Source: Pseudomonas koreensis
GTDB lineage: Bacteria > Pseudomonadota > Gammaproteobacteria > Pseudomonadales > Pseudomonadaceae
Length of the DNA: 64,000 nucleotides
NCBI RefSeq assembly: GCF_012986595.1
Contig: NZ_JAAQYM010000003.1
Coordinates: forward strand, 620,001 to 684,000
Reading direction: 5' to 3'
A program made the position numbers and the translations under genes. Under the pieces are notes generated by a model. The model saw nothing but the letters and a program-made list of their open reading frames with translations. It had not been told where the DNA came from and searched no databases. Of the stretch, positions 42,121 to 52,564 are shown piece after piece. Numbering within the stretch: the stretch's first letter is position 1; each line of letters begins with the position of its first letter.

Positions 42121-44015
42121 GCGCTTTGCTCCAACTGACGGCCCGCGCCGCGTTTTTTCAAATGAATCATCAACAGCGAAATCGCTGCCGGGGTCACGCC
42201 CGGAATCCGCGAAGCCTGGCCGAGCGTCTCTGGACGCGTCGCACCGAGCTTGCTCTGGATCTCCTTGGAGAGACCGGAAATGTTGGTGTAATCGATATCC
42301 ACAGGCAGTTTCGTGTCTTCACTGGCGCGCAGACGGGCGATTTCGTCCTGTTGACGGTCGATGTAACCGGCGTATTTGGTCTTGATCTCAACCTGTTCGG
42401 CGACCTGGGGATCGTCGGCGCCCTGTCCGGTCACTTCGACCAGACCAGCGTAGTCGATTTCCGGGCGGCTCAAGAGATTGAGCAAGTTGTATTCGTGGGT
42501 CAGCGGCGTGCCGAATTTTTCGGCGATCGCATCGCCCTGCTGAGTGCCCGGGCGAACCCAGGTGCTTTTCAGGCGCTGCTCTTCGAGTTCGATGCTTTCG
42601 CGCTTCTTGCAGAAGGCCGCCCAACGCGTGTCATCGACCAATCCGAGCTCGCGACCTTTTTCGGTCAGACGCAGGTCGGCGTTGTCCTCACGCAGAATCA
42701 GGCGGTACTCGGCACGGGAAGTGAACATGCGGTACGGCTCTTGAGTACCGAGGGTGATCAGGTCGTCGACCAACACCCCGATGTACGCCTCGTCGCGACG
42801 CGGGCACCAGGCTTCTTTGCCCTTCGCACGCAGCGCGGCGTTGGCGCCAGCGAGCAGACCTTGTGCACCCGCTTCTTCGTAACCGGTGGTGCCGTTGATC
42901 TGGCCCGCGAAGAACAGACCGCCAATCACTTTGGTTTCCAGACTGTACTTCAGGTCGCGCGGATCGAAGTAGTCGTATTCGATCGCATAACCCGGACGCA
43001 CGATGTGCGCATTTTCCATGCCGCGGATCGATTGCACGATCTGCAATTGCACGTCGAACGGCAAGCTTGTGGATATCCCGTTGGGGTACAGCTCATGGGT
43101 GGTCAGACCTTCCGGTTCGATGAACACCTGATGGCTTTCCTTGTCGGCAAAGCGATGAATCTTGTCTTCGATCGACGGGCAGTAACGTGGACCGATGCCC
43201 TCGATTTCGCCAGCAGCGGAATACATGGGCGAACGATCGAGGTTCGCCGCGATGATTTCGTGGGTGCGGGCGTTGGTATGGGTAATCCAGCAACTGACCT
43301 GGCGTGGATGTTGTTCCTTGTTGCCCATGAACGACATCACCGGGATCGGCGTATCACCTGGCTGCTCGGTCATGACCGAGAAATCCACAGATTTGCCATC
43401 GATGCGCGGTGGCGTACCGGTTTTCAGGCGACCCACACGCAACGGCAGTTCACGCAGACGATGCGCCAGGGCAATCGACGGCGGATCACCGGCGCGACCG
43501 CCGGAGAAATTCTGCAAACCGATGTGGATAAGTCCGCCAAGGAAGGTACCGGTGGTCAACACCACGGAATCGGCGAAGAACCGCAGACCCATTTGGGTGA
43601 CAACACCGCGCACTTGTTCCTGCTCAACGATCAGGTCGTCTGCGGCTTGTTGAAATATCCACAGGTTCGGCTGGTTTTCCAGGATTTCGCGGACAGCGGC
43701 CTTGTACAGAATTCGGTCGGCCTGTGCCCGGGTTGCACGCACGGCCGGGCCTTTACGGCTGTTCAACACGCGAAACTGGATGCCGCCCAGGTCGGTGGCG
43801 ATGGCCATCGCGCCGCCGAGGGCATCGATTTCCTTGACCAGATGGCTTTTGCCAATGCCACCGATGGCCGGGTTGCAGCTCATGGCGCCGAGGGTTTCCA
43901 CGTTATGCGTCAGCAACAGGGTTTTTGCCCCCATACGTGCTGAGGCCAGTGCTGCCTCGGTACCGGCATGACCGCCGCCGATGACGATCACTTCAAAACG
44001 GGAAGGGAAATCCAC
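42117..44015 (-). CDS. mnmG: tRNA uridine-5-carboxymethylaminomethyl modification enzyme MnmG (GidA)
   Basis: 632 residues from the GTG at 44015, giving [15 protein letters not shown] as in other Pseudomonas; an adjacent in-frame GTG at 44018 is the alternative. The FAD site is [15 protein letters not shown], and family signatures are [16 protein letters not shown] and [16 protein letters not shown]. With MnmE it modifies U34 of several tRNAs. The gene starts next to a DnaA-box-rich, A/T-rich gap, so its transcription runs away from that origin-like region. Confidence 0.97.
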   Translation of the reverse strand: MDFPSRFEVIVIGGGHAGTEAALASARMGAKTLLLTHNVETLGAMSCNPAIGGIGKSHLVKEIDALGGAMAIATDLGGIQFRVLNSRKGPAVRATRAQADRILYKAAVREILENQPNLWIFQQAADDLIVEQEQVRGVVTQMGLRFFADSVVLTTGTFLGGLIHIGLQNFSGGRAGDPPSIALAHRLRELPLRVGRLKTGTPPRIDGKSVDFSVMTEQPGDTPIPVMSFMGNKEQHPRQVSCWITHTNARTHEIIAANLDRSPMYSAAGEIEGIGPRYCPSIEDKIHRFADKESHQVFIEPEGLTTHELYPNGISTSLPFDVQLQIVQSIRGMENAHIVRPGYAIEYDYFDPRDLKYSLETKVIGGLFFAGQINGTTGYEEAGAQGLLAGANAALRAKGKEAWCPRRDEAYIGVLVDDLITLGTQEPYRMFTSRAEYRLILREDNADLRLTEKGRELGLVDDTRWAAFCKKRESIELEEQRLKSTWVRPGTQQGDAIAEKFGTPLTHEYNLLNLLSRPEIDYAGLVEVTGQGADDPQVAEQVEIKTKYAGYIDRQQDEIARLRASEDTKLPVDIDYTNISGLSKEIQSKLGATRPETLGQASRIPGVTPAAISLLMIHLKKRGAGRQLEQSA

Positions 44016-44018
44016 CAC

Positions 44019-44585
44019 GCACCTCGTGCCTGCTTAAGTAGGTAATTCAGGAATAGTTTGAGATCAGGTTTCTGGACCTGGTCGACAAGTATAGGGACTT
44101 CGCCCTTCCTAAAGAACCCTTTGCACAAAATTTAACCAGCTGTGGAGAACTCGAAGTTAAAAGAATAAAAAAGAGAGAAATTTATAAAACCTTTGTTTTT
44201 ATGTTTATTCTTACTGCCCCACCTTTCTGTGGATAGATCGCTACAAGCCATATTATTCAATGTGTACAGAGTTTCAAAACCCTGTGCTCATGTGCCAATG
44301 AGGCCGTTGGATAACCGGGGTAAGCCTGTGGATGAAAGGGGTGGTTATCCACAGGGGAGGTTATATCCTGTTTTGAAGCCCTGTTATCAACCGACCTCAG
44401 TGGCAGTTATTCACAGGGCTTAATCCACAGAAATTCGACCCAAGCATTTTTTCAGGGCGTAAAAAAAGCGCCATCGAGCGATCGGTGACGACCAGGTAGC
44501 CGATAGAGGGATGTGACAGGGCTATTGTGAGAGAACGTAACAGAGGCTAATAATAGCCATTATCATTAACTCGCCAGTTTCTCCC
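44019..44585. other. Intergenic region with origin-like DnaA-box cluster upstream of mnmG
   Basis: This 567-bp gap has no gene. An A/T-rich stretch (about 44150-44215) precedes a cluster of DnaA boxes: exact TTATCCACA at 44345, TTATTCACA at 44407, and one-mismatch forms at 44228 and 44421. From 44219 to 44429 it matches the dnaA-side region in several collinear blocks. The right end carries a Fur-box promoter for the sigma factor gene. Confidence 0.75.
44525..44564 (+). promoter_or_regulatory. Promoter with Fur box for the iron-responsive sigma factor operon
   Basis: TTGTGA and AATAAT spaced 18 bases apart form a plausible sigma-70 promoter. The 19-mer at 44546-44564 matches the Fur consensus at 15 of 19 positions by my count and overlaps the -10 element. 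The sigma factor ATG is 21 bases later. Confidence 0.72.
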
Positions 44586-45092
44586 ATGTCCTTACCCGCC
44601 CATCACGCTGCGATCGAGAAAATCTACGAGCAACACCATTCGTGGCTATATGGATGGCTCAAGGGAAAACTGCATGACGCCTGCGATGCTGCCGATGTCG
44701 CGCATGACACCTTCGTGCGGATTCTCGCAGCACGTAATGCCTCGCAGATTCGTGAACCGCGGGATTATCTGGCGACCATCGCACGCGGCCTCGTCATTGA
44801 CCGTTATCGAAGACACGCCATCGAAGTCGCCTACTTGCAGACTTTGGCTGCTCGACCGGAAGCCACTGCCATCAGCGAAGAAGATAAGGCGCTGATCATC
44901 GAAACCTTGGTCGCTGTGGATAAAGCCTTGACCGGTCTGGGCGCGCGAACCCAGAAGATCTTCATCCTTTCGCAGATCGACGGCCTGACTTATCAACAGA
45001 TTGCGGTGCAGCTGAAGGTTTCCCTGACCACAGTAAAGAAGCACATGATCCGCGCCCTGACGGAATGTGCCCTGATCATGGCGCAGCGTTGA
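44586..45092 (+). CDS. ECF sigma factor, FecI/FpvI-type iron-starvation sigma
   Basis: 168 residues. Region 2 is DAADVAHDTFVRILAARNAS with PRDYLATIARGLVIDRYRR, and region 4 is LDGLTYQQ-like (QIDGLTYQQIAVQLKVSLTT then VKKHMIRALTEC). It should direct RNA polymerase to the receptor gene when the FecR partner signals ferric-siderophore binding. No clear ribosome binding site precedes the ATG. Its stop overlaps the fecR-type start (TGATG). An exact DnaA box lies inside it at 44915. Confidence 0.93.
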   Translation: MSLPAHHAAIEKIYEQHHSWLYGWLKGKLHDACDAADVAHDTFVRILAARNASQIREPRDYLATIARGLVIDRYRRHAIEVAYLQTLAARPEATAISEEDKALIIETLVAVDKALTGLGARTQKIFILSQIDGLTYQQIAVQLKVSLTTVKKHMIRALTECALIMAQR

Positions 45093-46039
45093 TGGCCAGT
45101 GCACCGAACCGTCAGGTGTTCGAAGCGGCGGCCAGTTGGTACGTGCAGTTTCAGGCCGATCCGCCGACGCTCGCCGAACAAAAAGCCTGGCAGCTGTGGA
45201 TAGATAGCGATCCAGCGCATCTGGCGGCCTGGAACCAGATGGAACAATTGCAGCGTCACCTCGGCACTTTGCCGCAGGATTTGAAACGTCGCGCGCTGAA
45301 AACCGGCCAACAACGGCGCCAGGTGCTGAAGTTGTTGCTGCTCGCGACCGGAACGGGATTCCTGGGTTGGAATGCCCAACAACATACGTCCCTTGGGAAT
45401 GCCTGGGCGGACTACAAAACCGGCGTTGGCCAGCGGCGTAACCTCTCATTGGCGGATGGCAGCCAGATCCAGCTCAATACCGATACGGCCATCGATGTGT
45501 CTTTCGAGGCAGCGCAACGGCTGATTCGCTTGCGCTCGGGTGAAATCCTCATTCAGACCGGCAAGCTTGGCGATCAGCGGCCGTTTTTTGTCGAAACCGG
45601 GGATGGCCGGATTCAAGCGTTGGGCACCCGTTTTTCTGTGCATAAGTTGTCCGGTTCGACCCGGGTCGGCGTGCTGGAAGATCGGGTCAGCGTGCAACCC
45701 GCTGATCGATCAACGACCGCGATGATCCTGAAAGCCGGCGAAGGTGCGGATTTCGACAGTCGGCATGTCGGGCTCCTTCACCCCTTTAAATCCTCGGCAG
45801 TGGCGTGGACCAACGGCCAGCTCATTGTGCTCGATGCACGGCTGGGCGAGGTGATCGAAGAGTTGGGGCGTTATCGCAGAGGTTTTCTGCACTGCGATAG
45901 CCGCGCCCGGGATTTACGGGTGTCCGGCACCTTTCGGCTCGACTCCACTGATGCCGTACTCGCCAATCTTCAGGCCTCTCTACCGATCAACGTCCGCTAC
46001 TTCAGCCATTACTGGGTATCGATCAGCCACAATGGCTGA
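45092..46039 (+). CDS. FecR-type anti-sigma factor / signal transducer
   Basis: 315 residues from ATG 45092. The cytoplasmic N-terminus has the DUF4880-like segment EAAASWYVQFQADPPTLAEQ and SDPAHLAAWNQME. One membrane segment follows (LKLLLLATGTGFLGW, about 90-104). The periplasmic FecR domain has RLIRLRSGEILIQTG and RPFFVETGDGRIQALGTRFSV, with the C-terminal end close to FecR (LANLQASLPINVRY). It receives the signal from the STN domain of the receptor and frees or activates the sigma factor. Confidence 0.93.
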   Translation: MASAPNRQVFEAAASWYVQFQADPPTLAEQKAWQLWIDSDPAHLAAWNQMEQLQRHLGTLPQDLKRRALKTGQQRRQVLKLLLLATGTGFLGWNAQQHTSLGNAWADYKTGVGQRRNLSLADGSQIQLNTDTAIDVSFEAAQRLIRLRSGEILIQTGKLGDQRPFFVETGDGRIQALGTRFSVHKLSGSTRVGVLEDRVSVQPADRSTTAMILKAGEGADFDSRHVGLLHPFKSSAVAWTNGQLIVLDARLGEVIEELGRYRRGFLHCDSRARDLRVSGTFRLDSTDAVLANLQASLPINVRYFSHYWVSISHNG

Positions 46040-46158
46040 TCGAAAATCACCTGGGGAAAAATAAATCGAAAACAGGGTTATCTTTTTTTGCCCTGACCCG
46101 GCCCTACAGGTAATCGCGATAAACGCGGCTCTTCGCCACCTTCAGGGCTTATCCACAC

Positions 46159-48594
46159 ATGCGTCTTCCCACATTCCGTCAGCGTTTTTCCCACCATTGC
46201 ATTGCCTACAGCCTGCTGATGACCAGTGCCGCGTCCTGCCTGGTAATGACTGATAACGCCTTCGCGGCAACGGCCGACCAGCCCTACACCATCGCTGCTG
46301 GCTCTCTCGACAACGCCTTGAGCCAATTCGCTTCCGCCGCAAACGTGATTCTGTCGTTCTCGCCACAGCAGAGCAGCCGTTTAACCAGTGCCGGACTGAA
46401 CGGCACCTTCACCGTCGAACAGGGATTCGCCCAACTGCTGCAAGGCTCGGGCTTGCAAGCCGTACCGCAGGCGCCGGGCAGTTATATTCTGCAGGCGCTG
46501 CCCAACGGCGATTCACTGGAACTGGCCCCGACCAACATCAATGGGCAATTGGCCAATCCGATGAACCTGGATTACGCCGCCGACGTCGGCTACAAGGCGC
46601 AGAACAGCCGGATCGGTACGAAAACCAGCACGCCGCTGTCGGAAACGCCGCGTTCGGTGTCGGTGGTTACCGCAGAGCGCATGAAAGATCAGAAATCTCA
46701 GACGCTGACCGAAGTACTCGGCTACGTTCCGGGGATCTTTGCCCCACCGTTTGCCGCCGGCGACAGTCTGGCCGGCGATCTGTTTTTCATTCGCGGTTTC
46801 AACGCGACCGATTACGGCTACGGCCTGCTGCGCGATGGCCTGCGTGTGCAAGGTAACCGCTATGACACCAGCACCGAGCCTTACGGACTTGAACGAGTGG
46901 AGATTTTCCGTGGCCCGTCCTCGCTGCTCTATGGGGAAAACGCACCGGGCGGTCTGGTCAATCTGGTCAGCAAACGCCCGACTGCTGAGCCTCGGGGTGA
47001 AGTGCAGCTGGGTTATGGCTCGAACAACCGCCGGCAGATCGGTGTCGATGTGTCGGGCCCCCTGAACGACAGTGGCAACATTCTCGGGCGCGTAGTAATG
47101 CTCGGTCGCAAGTCTGACACTCAAACCGATCACGTCCCGGATGACCGCCTCTACATCGCCCCTTCGCTGACCCTGAATTTCGACGATTTCAACACCCTGA
47201 CCTTGCTGGCCAACTACCAGAAGGATCACACCAATATGGAACTTGGCCTACCGGCCGCCGGGACGTTACTGACAAACCCCAACGGCAAGTTATCCAAAGG
47301 CACCCTGCTCGGTGACCCGGACTGGAACACCTTCGAACGGGAAACCTGGAGTACCGGCTACGAGTTCAGCCACTCCTTCAACGATGATTGGCAGTTCCGG
47401 CAGAACTCGCGCTACATGCAGTCGCGCATCAACCGCCATGAAACCTGGCCGGGCAACCTCAACAACGCAGGCTTCGGTACGCGCCTGAACATGACTGCGT
47501 ACGATCGCTTCAACAAATCGATGGTGTATTCGCTGGATAACCAACTGGAAGGCAAATTCCAGGTCGGTGAGCTGGAAAACACCGTGCTGTTTGGCGCGAG
47601 CTACGACCGCACTTCGTTCAATCAGGACTGGAATGCCGGCATCGTCGGACCGATCGATATCTACAATCCGGTTTATCTACGCGATCCCACTACCCCGATC
47701 GCGGTGCAAAACACGTTGCTCGAGCAGCAGATGAAAGGTGTTTATGCACAGATCCAGAGCAAATATGACCACTGGTTGTTCTTGCTCGGTGGGCGCCAGG
47801 ACTGGGTCGACAGTGATTTCCGCGACAAAGTGGCCAAGGGCAGCAATATCAGTTCCGAGGACAAGAAATTCACCTATCAGGGCGGGGTGATGTACCAGTT
47901 CGACAACGGCATGACGCCGTATGTCAGCTATTCCACCTCATTCGTACCGGTGCAGCAGATTTCCAATGCCGGCGCACCGCTCGATCCGATCACCAGCAGC
48001 CAATACGAAGTGGGCCTCAAGTACGAACCGATCGGCTGGGATACCGCGTTCACCGCGTCGGTGTATGACCTGCGCAAAAAGGACGACACCTACTTCGACT
48101 CGACCACCTCGACCTATCGCCAGGTAGGCGAAAGCCGTTCCAAAGGTGTCGAGCTGGAACTCAACAGCAATCTGACCCAAAACCTCAATGTGACGGCGGC
48201 GTACACCTACACCGACGCGCGGATCACCAAGGACGCGGCGACCTCGTTGGTCAAAGGCCACCAGATGACCGGCGTACCGCGTAATCAGGCGTCGGCCTGG
48301 GCCAAGTACCGCTTCCTTGATGGCGATTTGAAAGGTTTGTACGTGGGCGGCGGCGTGCGTTACTTCGACAGTGCTTTCGCCTACACCTCGCCTTCTCTGT
48401 ACGGAAAGCTGGATGCCGGCGACGTCACGTTGGTGGATGCGGCGATCGGCTATCAAATCGACACGCACTGGAGCGTCGACCTGAATGCCAAGAACCTGTT
48501 CGACAAGGAATATGTGTCTGGATGCAACGATGCTGGCCGTTGCTACTGGGGTGAAGATCGCACCTTGCTCGGTACGGTGTCTTACAACTGGTGA
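46159..48594 (+). CDS. TonB-dependent siderophore receptor with N-terminal signalling (STN) domain
   Basis: 811 residues. A signal peptide ends near SAASCLVMTDNAFA. The STN domain is at about 40-115 (YTIAAGSLDNALSQFASAAN), the plug domain follows (TPLSETPRSVSVVTAERMKD), and a 22-strand barrel ends in SYNW with a C-terminal aromatic residue. A late disulfide-like pair, CNDAGRCYWGEDR, resembles the end of FhuA/FoxA-type hydroxamate receptors, so a ferrichrome or ferrioxamine type ligand is plausible but unproven. It lies 119 bp after the FecR gene. An exact DnaA box ends one base before the ATG (46149-46157). Confidence 0.93.
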   Translation: MRLPTFRQRFSHHCIAYSLLMTSAASCLVMTDNAFAATADQPYTIAAGSLDNALSQFASAANVILSFSPQQSSRLTSAGLNGTFTVEQGFAQLLQGSGLQAVPQAPGSYILQALPNGDSLELAPTNINGQLANPMNLDYAADVGYKAQNSRIGTKTSTPLSETPRSVSVVTAERMKDQKSQTLTEVLGYVPGIFAPPFAAGDSLAGDLFFIRGFNATDYGYGLLRDGLRVQGNRYDTSTEPYGLERVEIFRGPSSLLYGENAPGGLVNLVSKRPTAEPRGEVQLGYGSNNRRQIGVDVSGPLNDSGNILGRVVMLGRKSDTQTDHVPDDRLYIAPSLTLNFDDFNTLTLLANYQKDHTNMELGLPAAGTLLTNPNGKLSKGTLLGDPDWNTFERETWSTGYEFSHSFNDDWQFRQNSRYMQSRINRHETWPGNLNNAGFGTRLNMTAYDRFNKSMVYSLDNQLEGKFQVGELENTVLFGASYDRTSFNQDWNAGIVGPIDIYNPVYLRDPTTPIAVQNTLLEQQMKGVYAQIQSKYDHWLFLLGGRQDWVDSDFRDKVAKGSNISSEDKKFTYQGGVMYQFDNGMTPYVSYSTSFVPVQQISNAGAPLDPITSSQYEVGLKYEPIGWDTAFTASVYDLRKKDDTYFDSTTSTYRQVGESRSKGVELELNSNLTQNLNVTAAYTYTDARITKDAATSLVKGHQMTGVPRNQASAWAKYRFLDGDLKGLYVGGGVRYFDSAFAYTSPSLYGKLDAGDVTLVDAAIGYQIDTHWSVDLNAKNLFDKEYVSGCNDAGRCYWGEDRTLLGTVSYNW

Positions 48595-48599
48595 AACGA

Positions 48600-48634
48600 A
48601 AAGGGGCTGTGGATAAATTGTCCACAGCCCCTTT
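48600..48634. terminator. Bidirectional terminator between the receptor gene and mnmE
   Basis: AAAGGGGCTGTGGA-TAAATTG-TCCACAGCCCCTTT is a perfect 14-bp stem between two convergent genes. It contains an exact DnaA box (48608-48616). Confidence 0.85.
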
Positions 48635-48636
48635 GG

Positions 48637-50007
48637 TCATTTACCAATGCAGAAGCTGGAAAAGATCCGCCCAAGCAGGTCATCGGAACTGAAAGCCCCG
48701 GTGATTTCCCCCAGCGAGTGCTGCGCCTGACGCAGATCTTCAGCCAGCAGCTCTCCTGCGCCAGCCAACGTCAGTTGCGCACGCCCATGTTCCAGCGCCG
48801 CACTGGCGTGGCGCAGGGCCTCAAGATGCCGGCGGCGGGCACTGAAGCTGCTTTCCGAGGTTTGTTCATAGCCCATGCAGGCCTTGAGGTGTTCGCGCAG
48901 CAATTCGAGACCGTCACCGGCCGATTTCGCACTCAGGCTGATGGTGACATGGCCATCTTCACTGACTTCCAGGGCAATGGCTTCACCCGTGAGGTCGGCC
49001 TTGTTGCGGATCAAGGTGACCTTGGCCGGATCCGGGCGGGTTTCGAGGAACTCAGGCCACAGGGCAAACGGGTCTGCCGCCTCCGGAGCGGTGGCATCGA
49101 CCACCAGCAGCACTCGATCCGCTTCTGTGATCGCTTTCAACGCCCGTTCCACACCGATCTTTTCCACCTGATCATCGGTATCGCGCAGACCGGCGGTATC
49201 CACCACGTGCAACGGCATCCCATCAATGTGGATATGTTCGCGCAAGATGTCCCGGGTGGTGCCGGCAATCTCGGTCACGATCGCCGCTTCGCGCCCGGCC
49301 AGGGCATTCAACAGGCTGGACTTGCCGGCATTCGGCCGGCCGGCAATTACCACGGTCATGCCGTCACGCAACAAAGCCCCCTGCCCGGCCTCGCGAAGCA
49401 CTGTGGACAGTTCATCGCGCACTTTGTCGAGCATGTTCAACACATGGCCATCGGCAAGGAAGTCGATTTCTTCTTCCGGGAAGTCGATGGCGGCTTCGAC
49501 GTAGATGCGCAACCCGATCAGTTGTTCGGTGAGGTTATGCACACGTTGGGAAAACGCGCCCTGCAGCGAACGCAGGGCATTACGTGCAGCCTGTGCAGAA
49601 CTGGCTTCAATCAGGTCGGCGATCGCCTCGGCCTGGGCCAGGTCGAGCTTGTCGTTGAGGAACGCACGTTCGCTGAATTCCCCCGGGCGGGCCAGGCGGC
49701 AGCCCAGCTCCAGGCAGCGTTTGAGCAGCATGTCCAGAACGATCGGCCCGCCGTGGCCCTGCAGCTCCAGCACGTCTTCGCCGGTGAATGAGTTCGGTCC
49801 CGGGAAATACAGCGCCAGACCTTCGTCCAGCACCTGCTGATCAGCACTGAAAAAAGGACCGTAATGCGCGTAACGCGGTTTCAGTTCGCGGCCGCTGATG
49901 GCTTTGGCCGCAACACTGGCCAACGGCCCGGAAATACGGACGATGCCGACACCGCCGCGACCTTGAGCGGTGGCGACAGCGGCGATGGTTTCACGAGGTG
50001 CGCTCAT
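48637..50007 (-). CDS. mnmE: tRNA modification GTPase MnmE (TrmE)
   Basis: 456 residues from ATG 50007 ([13 protein letters not shown]); a longer frame exists to 50025. An N-terminal tetrahydrofolate-binding domain leads to a G domain with [10 protein letters not shown] (P-loop, about residue 225), [15 protein letters not shown] and NKAD. The C-terminus ends FCIGK with the catalytic Cys453. It works with MnmG on wobble uridines. In most Pseudomonas it lies next to mnmG across the short gap; here the sigma/FecR/receptor unit lies between them. Confidence 0.97.
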   Translation of the reverse strand: MSAPRETIAAVATAQGRGGVGIVRISGPLASVAAKAISGRELKPRYAHYGPFFSADQQVLDEGLALYFPGPNSFTGEDVLELQGHGGPIVLDMLLKRCLELGCRLARPGEFSERAFLNDKLDLAQAEAIADLIEASSAQAARNALRSLQGAFSQRVHNLTEQLIGLRIYVEAAIDFPEEEIDFLADGHVLNMLDKVRDELSTVLREAGQGALLRDGMTVVIAGRPNAGKSSLLNALAGREAAIVTEIAGTTRDILREHIHIDGMPLHVVDTAGLRDTDDQVEKIGVERALKAITEADRVLLVVDATAPEAADPFALWPEFLETRPDPAKVTLIRNKADLTGEAIALEVSEDGHVTISLSAKSAGDGLELLREHLKACMGYEQTSESSFSARRRHLEALRHASAALEHGRAQLTLAGAGELLAEDLRQAQHSLGEITGAFSSDDLLGRIFSSFCIGK

Positions 50008-50039
50008 AAACCGGAATCCAGACAAAAATGGCAGATAGC

Positions 50040-50064
50040 AAAACGCCCCACTAGGGGGCGTTTT
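50040..50064 (-). terminator. Rho-independent terminator of the rpmH-rnpA-yidD-yidC transcript
   Basis: AAAACGCCCC-ACTAG-GGGGCGTTTT is a perfect 10-bp stem, 25 bases after the yidC stop and before mnmE on the same strand. Confidence 0.85.
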
Positions 50065-50088
50065 GAGTGGTGTTATCCACAGAGTAAG

Positions 50089-51771
50089 TTACGCCTCGGC
50101 TTTTTTCGTCGCCGCTTCGATCTTACGCGTGATGTACCACTGTTGGGCAATCGACAGGCAGTTGTTCACAACCCAGTACAGCACCAGACCGGCAGGGAAC
50201 CACAGGAAGAAGAAGGTGAAGATGATTGGCATCATTTTCATGACCTTCGCCTGCATCGGATCCGGCGGAGTCGGGTTCAGACGCTGCTGGATGAACATGG
50301 TCGCGCCCATGATGATCGGCAGGATGAAGAACGGATCCTTGATCGACAGGTCAGTGATCCACAGCATGAACGGCGCCTGGCGCATTTCCACGCTTTCCAG
50401 CAGAACCCAGTACAGCGAAAGGAAAACCGGCATCTGCACGAGGATCGGCAAGCAGCCACCCAGTGGATTGATCTTCTCTTTCTTGTACAGCTCCATCATG
50501 GCCTGCGACATTTTCTGCCGGTCATCGCCATGTTGCTCTTTCAGTGCAGCCAGTTTCGGAGCAACGGCACGCATGCGCGCCATGGATTTGTAGCTGGCAG
50601 CCGACAGCGGGAAGAAAATCCCTTTGATCAGCATGGTCAGGAAGATGATCGACCAGCCCCAGTTACCCACAATCGCGTGGATGTGTTGCAGCAGCCAGAA
50701 GATCGGTTGAGCGATGAACCACAGAATGCCGTAGTCGACCGTCAGTTCCAGACCTGGGGACAACTCTTTCAGCACGGCCTGGCTTTTCGGGCCAGCGTAC
50801 AGAATGGCGCTGGTTTCAACTTTTGCACCCGGCGCAGCGGTCAGCGAAGGACCGGTGTAACCGATGATGTAGTTGCCTTTGCTGTCTTTACGCGTCTGAA
50901 CGATGTTGTTTTCGCCCTTCGGCGCAACCCATGCAGTCACGAAGTAGTGTTGCAGCCATGCTACCCAGCCACCGGTGACGGTTTCCTTGAGCTGACCTTT
51001 GTCCATGTCTTTCATGGACACTTTCTTGTACGGCTCGGAACTTGTCCACAGGGCGGCGCCCAGGTAAGTCGCGGTACCGGTGGCAGTGGTCGACGAAGGG
51101 TCGGCACTGGCGTCGCGCTTCAACTGGGCGAACATCGAACCGGACCAGGGCTGCGCGCTCTGGTTATCCACAAGGTAGGTCACGGTCACGTCATACAGGC
51201 CGCGTTTCAGAGTGAAACGCTTGATGTAGTTGACGCCGTCCTTGCTGAACTTCAGGTCGACGACCAGTTGGTCCTGACCGTCAGCCAGTTGATAACTTTT
51301 CTTCTCCGAGGAGTAAACCGGACGACCGGCCGGGCTTGCGTCCGGACCGTTGGTGCCGATCAGACCGCTTTGTGCCAGATAAGTACGTTCGCCGCCGTTG
51401 TCGAACAGCTGGAACGGAACATCCGGACGGTCCTGACGACGTGGATACAGTGGCAAGGTCAGTTGCGCAACGTCACCGCCCTGTGGATCGATCGCGAGAT
51501 CGAGCACGTCGGTTTTGACCTGGATCAGATCCTTGCTGGCAGCGACCGGGGTTTCTGCTGGCGCGCTGGTATCGCTGGCGGCACGCGGAATATCGTCACT
51601 GGCGGAAGCGTTATTGCCAGGAACGGTGTCCGGCAAACCGGATGCAGTCGTACTGGAAGCAACATTCTGAGTCGGCAGGGCAGCCTGGCCATAGTCCTGG
51701 TTCCATTTAAGAACCATAACGTAGGACACGATTGCCAGGGCGACGATCAGGATCGTGCGTTTGATATCCAT
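50089..51771 (-). CDS. yidC: Membrane protein insertase YidC
   Basis: 560 residues. An N-terminal signal anchor (MDIKRTILIVALAIVSYVMV) is followed by a large periplasmic beta-sandwich domain (about 60-340), then five membrane segments (WGWSIIFLTMLIKGIFFPLS, and NPLGGCLPILVQMPVFLSLY as the conserved core). It inserts and folds inner-membrane proteins, including AtpE and respiratory subunits, alone or with SecYEG. It is the standard neighbour of yidD, rnpA and rpmH. Confidence 0.98.
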   Translation of the reverse strand: MDIKRTILIVALAIVSYVMVLKWNQDYGQAALPTQNVASSTTASGLPDTVPGNNASASDDIPRAASDTSAPAETPVAASKDLIQVKTDVLDLAIDPQGGDVAQLTLPLYPRRQDRPDVPFQLFDNGGERTYLAQSGLIGTNGPDASPAGRPVYSSEKKSYQLADGQDQLVVDLKFSKDGVNYIKRFTLKRGLYDVTVTYLVDNQSAQPWSGSMFAQLKRDASADPSSTTATGTATYLGAALWTSSEPYKKVSMKDMDKGQLKETVTGGWVAWLQHYFVTAWVAPKGENNIVQTRKDSKGNYIIGYTGPSLTAAPGAKVETSAILYAGPKSQAVLKELSPGLELTVDYGILWFIAQPIFWLLQHIHAIVGNWGWSIIFLTMLIKGIFFPLSAASYKSMARMRAVAPKLAALKEQHGDDRQKMSQAMMELYKKEKINPLGGCLPILVQMPVFLSLYWVLLESVEMRQAPFMLWITDLSIKDPFFILPIIMGATMFIQQRLNPTPPDPMQAKVMKMMPIIFTFFFLWFPAGLVLYWVVNNCLSIAQQWYITRKIEAATKKAEA

Positions 51772-51773
51772 GA

Positions 51774-52019
51774 TTACTCGGCCATCGAAGAAGAACGGGA
51801 GGTAGGGATAGGTGGAACCGGGTCATAACCACCGGGATTCCACGGATGACAGCGACCTAAACGACGAAAGGTCAGCCAGCCACCGCGCAGAAGGCCATGA
51901 TTTTCAATGGCTTCATACGCGTAGCAGGAACAACTGGGGTAGAAACGACAGTGGCTGGCCATCAGGGGACTAATGGCATAGCGATAAAACTGGATCGGAA
52001 CGAGGGCCAGTTTACGCAT
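51774..52019 (-). CDS. yidD: Membrane protein insertion efficiency factor YidD
   Basis: 81 residues. The N-terminal amphipathic helix ([20 protein letters not shown]) and the conserved cysteines ([24 protein letters not shown]) are diagnostic. It assists YidC-dependent insertion at the inner membrane. It overlaps rnpA by eight bases and ends two bases before the yidC start. Confidence 0.96.
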   Translation of the reverse strand: MRKLALVPIQFYRYAISPLMASHCRFYPSCSCYAYEAIENHGLLRGGWLTFRRLGRCHPWNPGGYDPVPPIPTSRSSSMAE

Positions 52020-52413
52020 CTGGACTGTCTACCCCTACAGTTTCGGTTTTGACTGCTGGAACTGGCTTGTTACGGGCCAGACGTTTCCAGAGTTTGCCGA
52101 AATGCTGAATCAATTCGGGGTTTTCTACGTCGCCCAAACCTTTGCGCGCGACGATAACGATGTCCCAGCCGACCAGTGAATCCTGGTGCAGGCGAAACGA
52201 TTCGCGCATTAGGCGTTTGAGACGATTGCGCTCGACGGAGAGCTTTACGCTCTTTTTCCCGATAACCAGCCCGAGACGGGGGTGATCAAGATCGTTGTTG
52301 CGCGCAAGGAGCAGGAGATTTTTCCCCGGAACCTTGCCGGTAGGGGAGTCAAAGACTGCCTTGAAATGCCGGGGGGTAAGCAGACGCTTTTCCCGACTGA
52401 AGTCCTGACTCAC
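52012..52413 (-). CDS. rnpA: Ribonuclease P protein component
   Basis: 133 residues from GTG 52413 ([21 protein letters not shown]), the start used by close relatives; the frame continues upstream to 52509 but there overlaps rpmH. The RNR motif is in [17 protein letters not shown]. It binds RNase P RNA and helps process pre-tRNA 5' ends. It follows rpmH by 16 bases, an almost universal pair near oriC. GGAG lies immediately before the GTG, closer than usual. Confidence 0.95.
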   Translation of the reverse strand: MSQDFSREKRLLTPRHFKAVFDSPTGKVPGKNLLLLARNNDLDHPRLGLVIGKKSVKLSVERNRLKRLMRESFRLHQDSLVGWDIVIVARKGLGDVENPELIQHFGKLWKRLARNKPVPAVKTETVGVDSPDA

Positions 52414-52429
52414 CTCCAGTGCCGGATTA

Positions 52430-52564
52430 TCAAACTGCCAGACGCGCACGACCTTTGGCGCGGCGACGCGACAGGACGGCACGACCGTTCTTGGTAGCCA
52501 TGCGAGCACGGAAACCGTGGGTACGAGCGCGTTTGATAGTGCTTGGTTGGAAAGTACGTTTCAT
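52430..52564 (-). CDS. rpmH: 50S ribosomal protein L34
   Basis: 44 residues translated directly from the minus strand. They begin [19 protein letters not shown], continue through [18 protein letters not shown] and end RARLAV, the invariant L34 pattern. It is a small basic protein of the large ribosomal subunit. It is divergent from dnaA across the oriC region and heads the rpmH-rnpA-yidD-yidC transcript. Confidence 0.98.
   Translation of the reverse strand: MKRTFQPSTIKRARTHGFRARMATKNGRAVLSRRRAKGRARLAV

Noticed and set aside
44193..44423. 76-codon open frame in the mnmG-side intergenic region
   Set aside because: It is composed largely of DnaA boxes and A/T-rich origin-like DNA, with no ribosome binding site or protein-like pattern.
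49864..51828. 654-codon plus-strand open frame opposite yidC and mnmE
   Set aside because: It spans two genes and their terminator on the other strand, so it is a shadow.
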